NCBI RefSeq assembly: GCF_020524025.1
Contig: NZ_JAIVKN010000003.1
Span: 482,058 to 546,057, forward strand
Source of the DNA: Halobacillus litoralis
GTDB taxonomy: Bacteria; Bacillota; Bacilli; Bacillales; Halobacillaceae
Direction: 5' to 3'
DNA: 64,000 nucleotides
Shown here one piece after another: positions 63,800-64,000 of this stretch. Below the pieces are notes generated by a model. That model had not been told where the DNA came from. It did no database searches and saw only the letters and a list, made by a program, of their open reading frames with translations. The position numbers and the translations under genes are program-made. Numbering within the stretch: position 1 is the stretch's first letter; each line of letters opens with the position of its first letter.

Positions 63800-63888
63800 A
63801 TATAAAGTTTGAGGTGAACCCTCAAAACTGAATAAGGAAACATCTTGTATGAAAATGGTATCATTTCACGACTGATTGTACATCAGAT

Positions 63889-64000
63889 AGATAAGTCATC
63901 GATCCATTAGTATCTGTCAGCTCCACGTGTCACCACGCTTCCACCTCAGACCTATCAACCTCATCGTCTCTGAGGGATCTTATTTGCTTAAAGCAAAGGG
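63889..64000 (-). rRNA. rrl: 23S ribosomal RNA, 3' end only
   Basis: The reverse complement contains ATAGGTCTGAGGTGGAAGCG, GGAGCTGACAGATACTAATG and GATCGATGACTTATC, the conserved last ~110 bases of Bacillaceae 23S rRNA. The rest lies beyond the right edge. An 89-base spacer separates it from 5S; no tRNA is in that spacer. The 3' boundary is approximate. Confidence 0.92.

Noticed and set aside
63664..63864. Open frame of 66 codons on the minus strand at the right end
   Set aside because: It covers the 5S rRNA gene and spacer, so it is a chance frame over structural RNA.

Overview
The window is a stretch of chromosome from a low-GC Gram-positive of the family Bacillaceae. Gene order follows the Bacillus subtilis yt* region almost continuously: moaB-ackA-ytxK-nadK, thiI-nifZ-ezrA-hisJ-refZ-ytsP-dgcP-rpsD-tyrS, acuABC-motSP-ccpA-aroA-ytxJHG-murC-sftA-ytpRQP, ytoQ-ytoP-ytzB-ytnP-trmB-ytmP-ytlR-ytlQ-thpR, and pepV-ytzE-rsuA-murJ-ytfP. 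Sodium-type MotPS stators, a very acidic penicillin-binding protein tail and a strongly acidic SftA linker suggest a moderately halophilic genus such as Halobacillus; the genus is inference.

Layout. 1-10 kb: the start of a DUF4178 protein, an SDR-like protein with no catalytic Tyr, an NCS1 permease, a universal stress protein, moaB, an EcsC-family gene, ackA with a CcpA-type cre, ytxK, NAD kinase and a YtcJ-like amidohydrolase. 10-20 kb: thiI-nifZ for tRNA thiolation, ezrA with a small membrane partner gene, hisJ, refZ, free-methionine-sulfoxide reductase, the diguanylate cyclase dgcP, and rpsD with a sigma-A promoter and a long leader. 20-31 kb: tyrS behind a tyrosine T-box, a class A PBP, acuABC without the usual acsA, the motP-motS stator genes, ccpA and aroA. 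31-42 kb: ytxG-ytxH-ytxJ behind a sigma-B promoter, murC, a nicotinate phosphoribosyltransferase, sftA with a tandemly duplicated linker, ytpR-ytpQ-ytpP and an orphan PTS IIC-like protein. 42-54 kb: a chemoreceptor, ytoQ, a DUF84 NTPase, the M42 peptidase ytoP, ytzB, ytnP, trmB, a short membrane protein with a cre-like palindrome upstream, an SDR, ytmP, ytlR, an EAL phosphodiesterase, and ytlQ. 54-64 kb: thpR, an MFS transporter, pepV, a K+ channel, ytzE, rsuA, murJ, ytfP, two small unknown genes, and the 3' end of an rRNA operon (23S then 5S) transcribed leftward.

Themes. Acetate metabolism and carbon control sit together (ackA with its cre, acuABC, ccpA). Envelope and division genes are numerous (PBP, ezrA, refZ, murC, sftA, murJ). 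Motility and c-di-GMP genes recur (motPS, chemoreceptor, dgcP, EAL protein). tRNA and ribosome functions include thiI-nifZ, trmB, rsuA, tyrS, ytpR, rpsD and the rRNA operon.

No prophage, insertion sequence, CRISPR array, tRNA gene or obvious defence island is visible. The window is mostly conserved core genome. The less ordinary items are the SftA duplication, the PBP tail, the altered acu locus, the degenerate SDR and some small unassigned genes. I did not find a convincing new multi-gene system.
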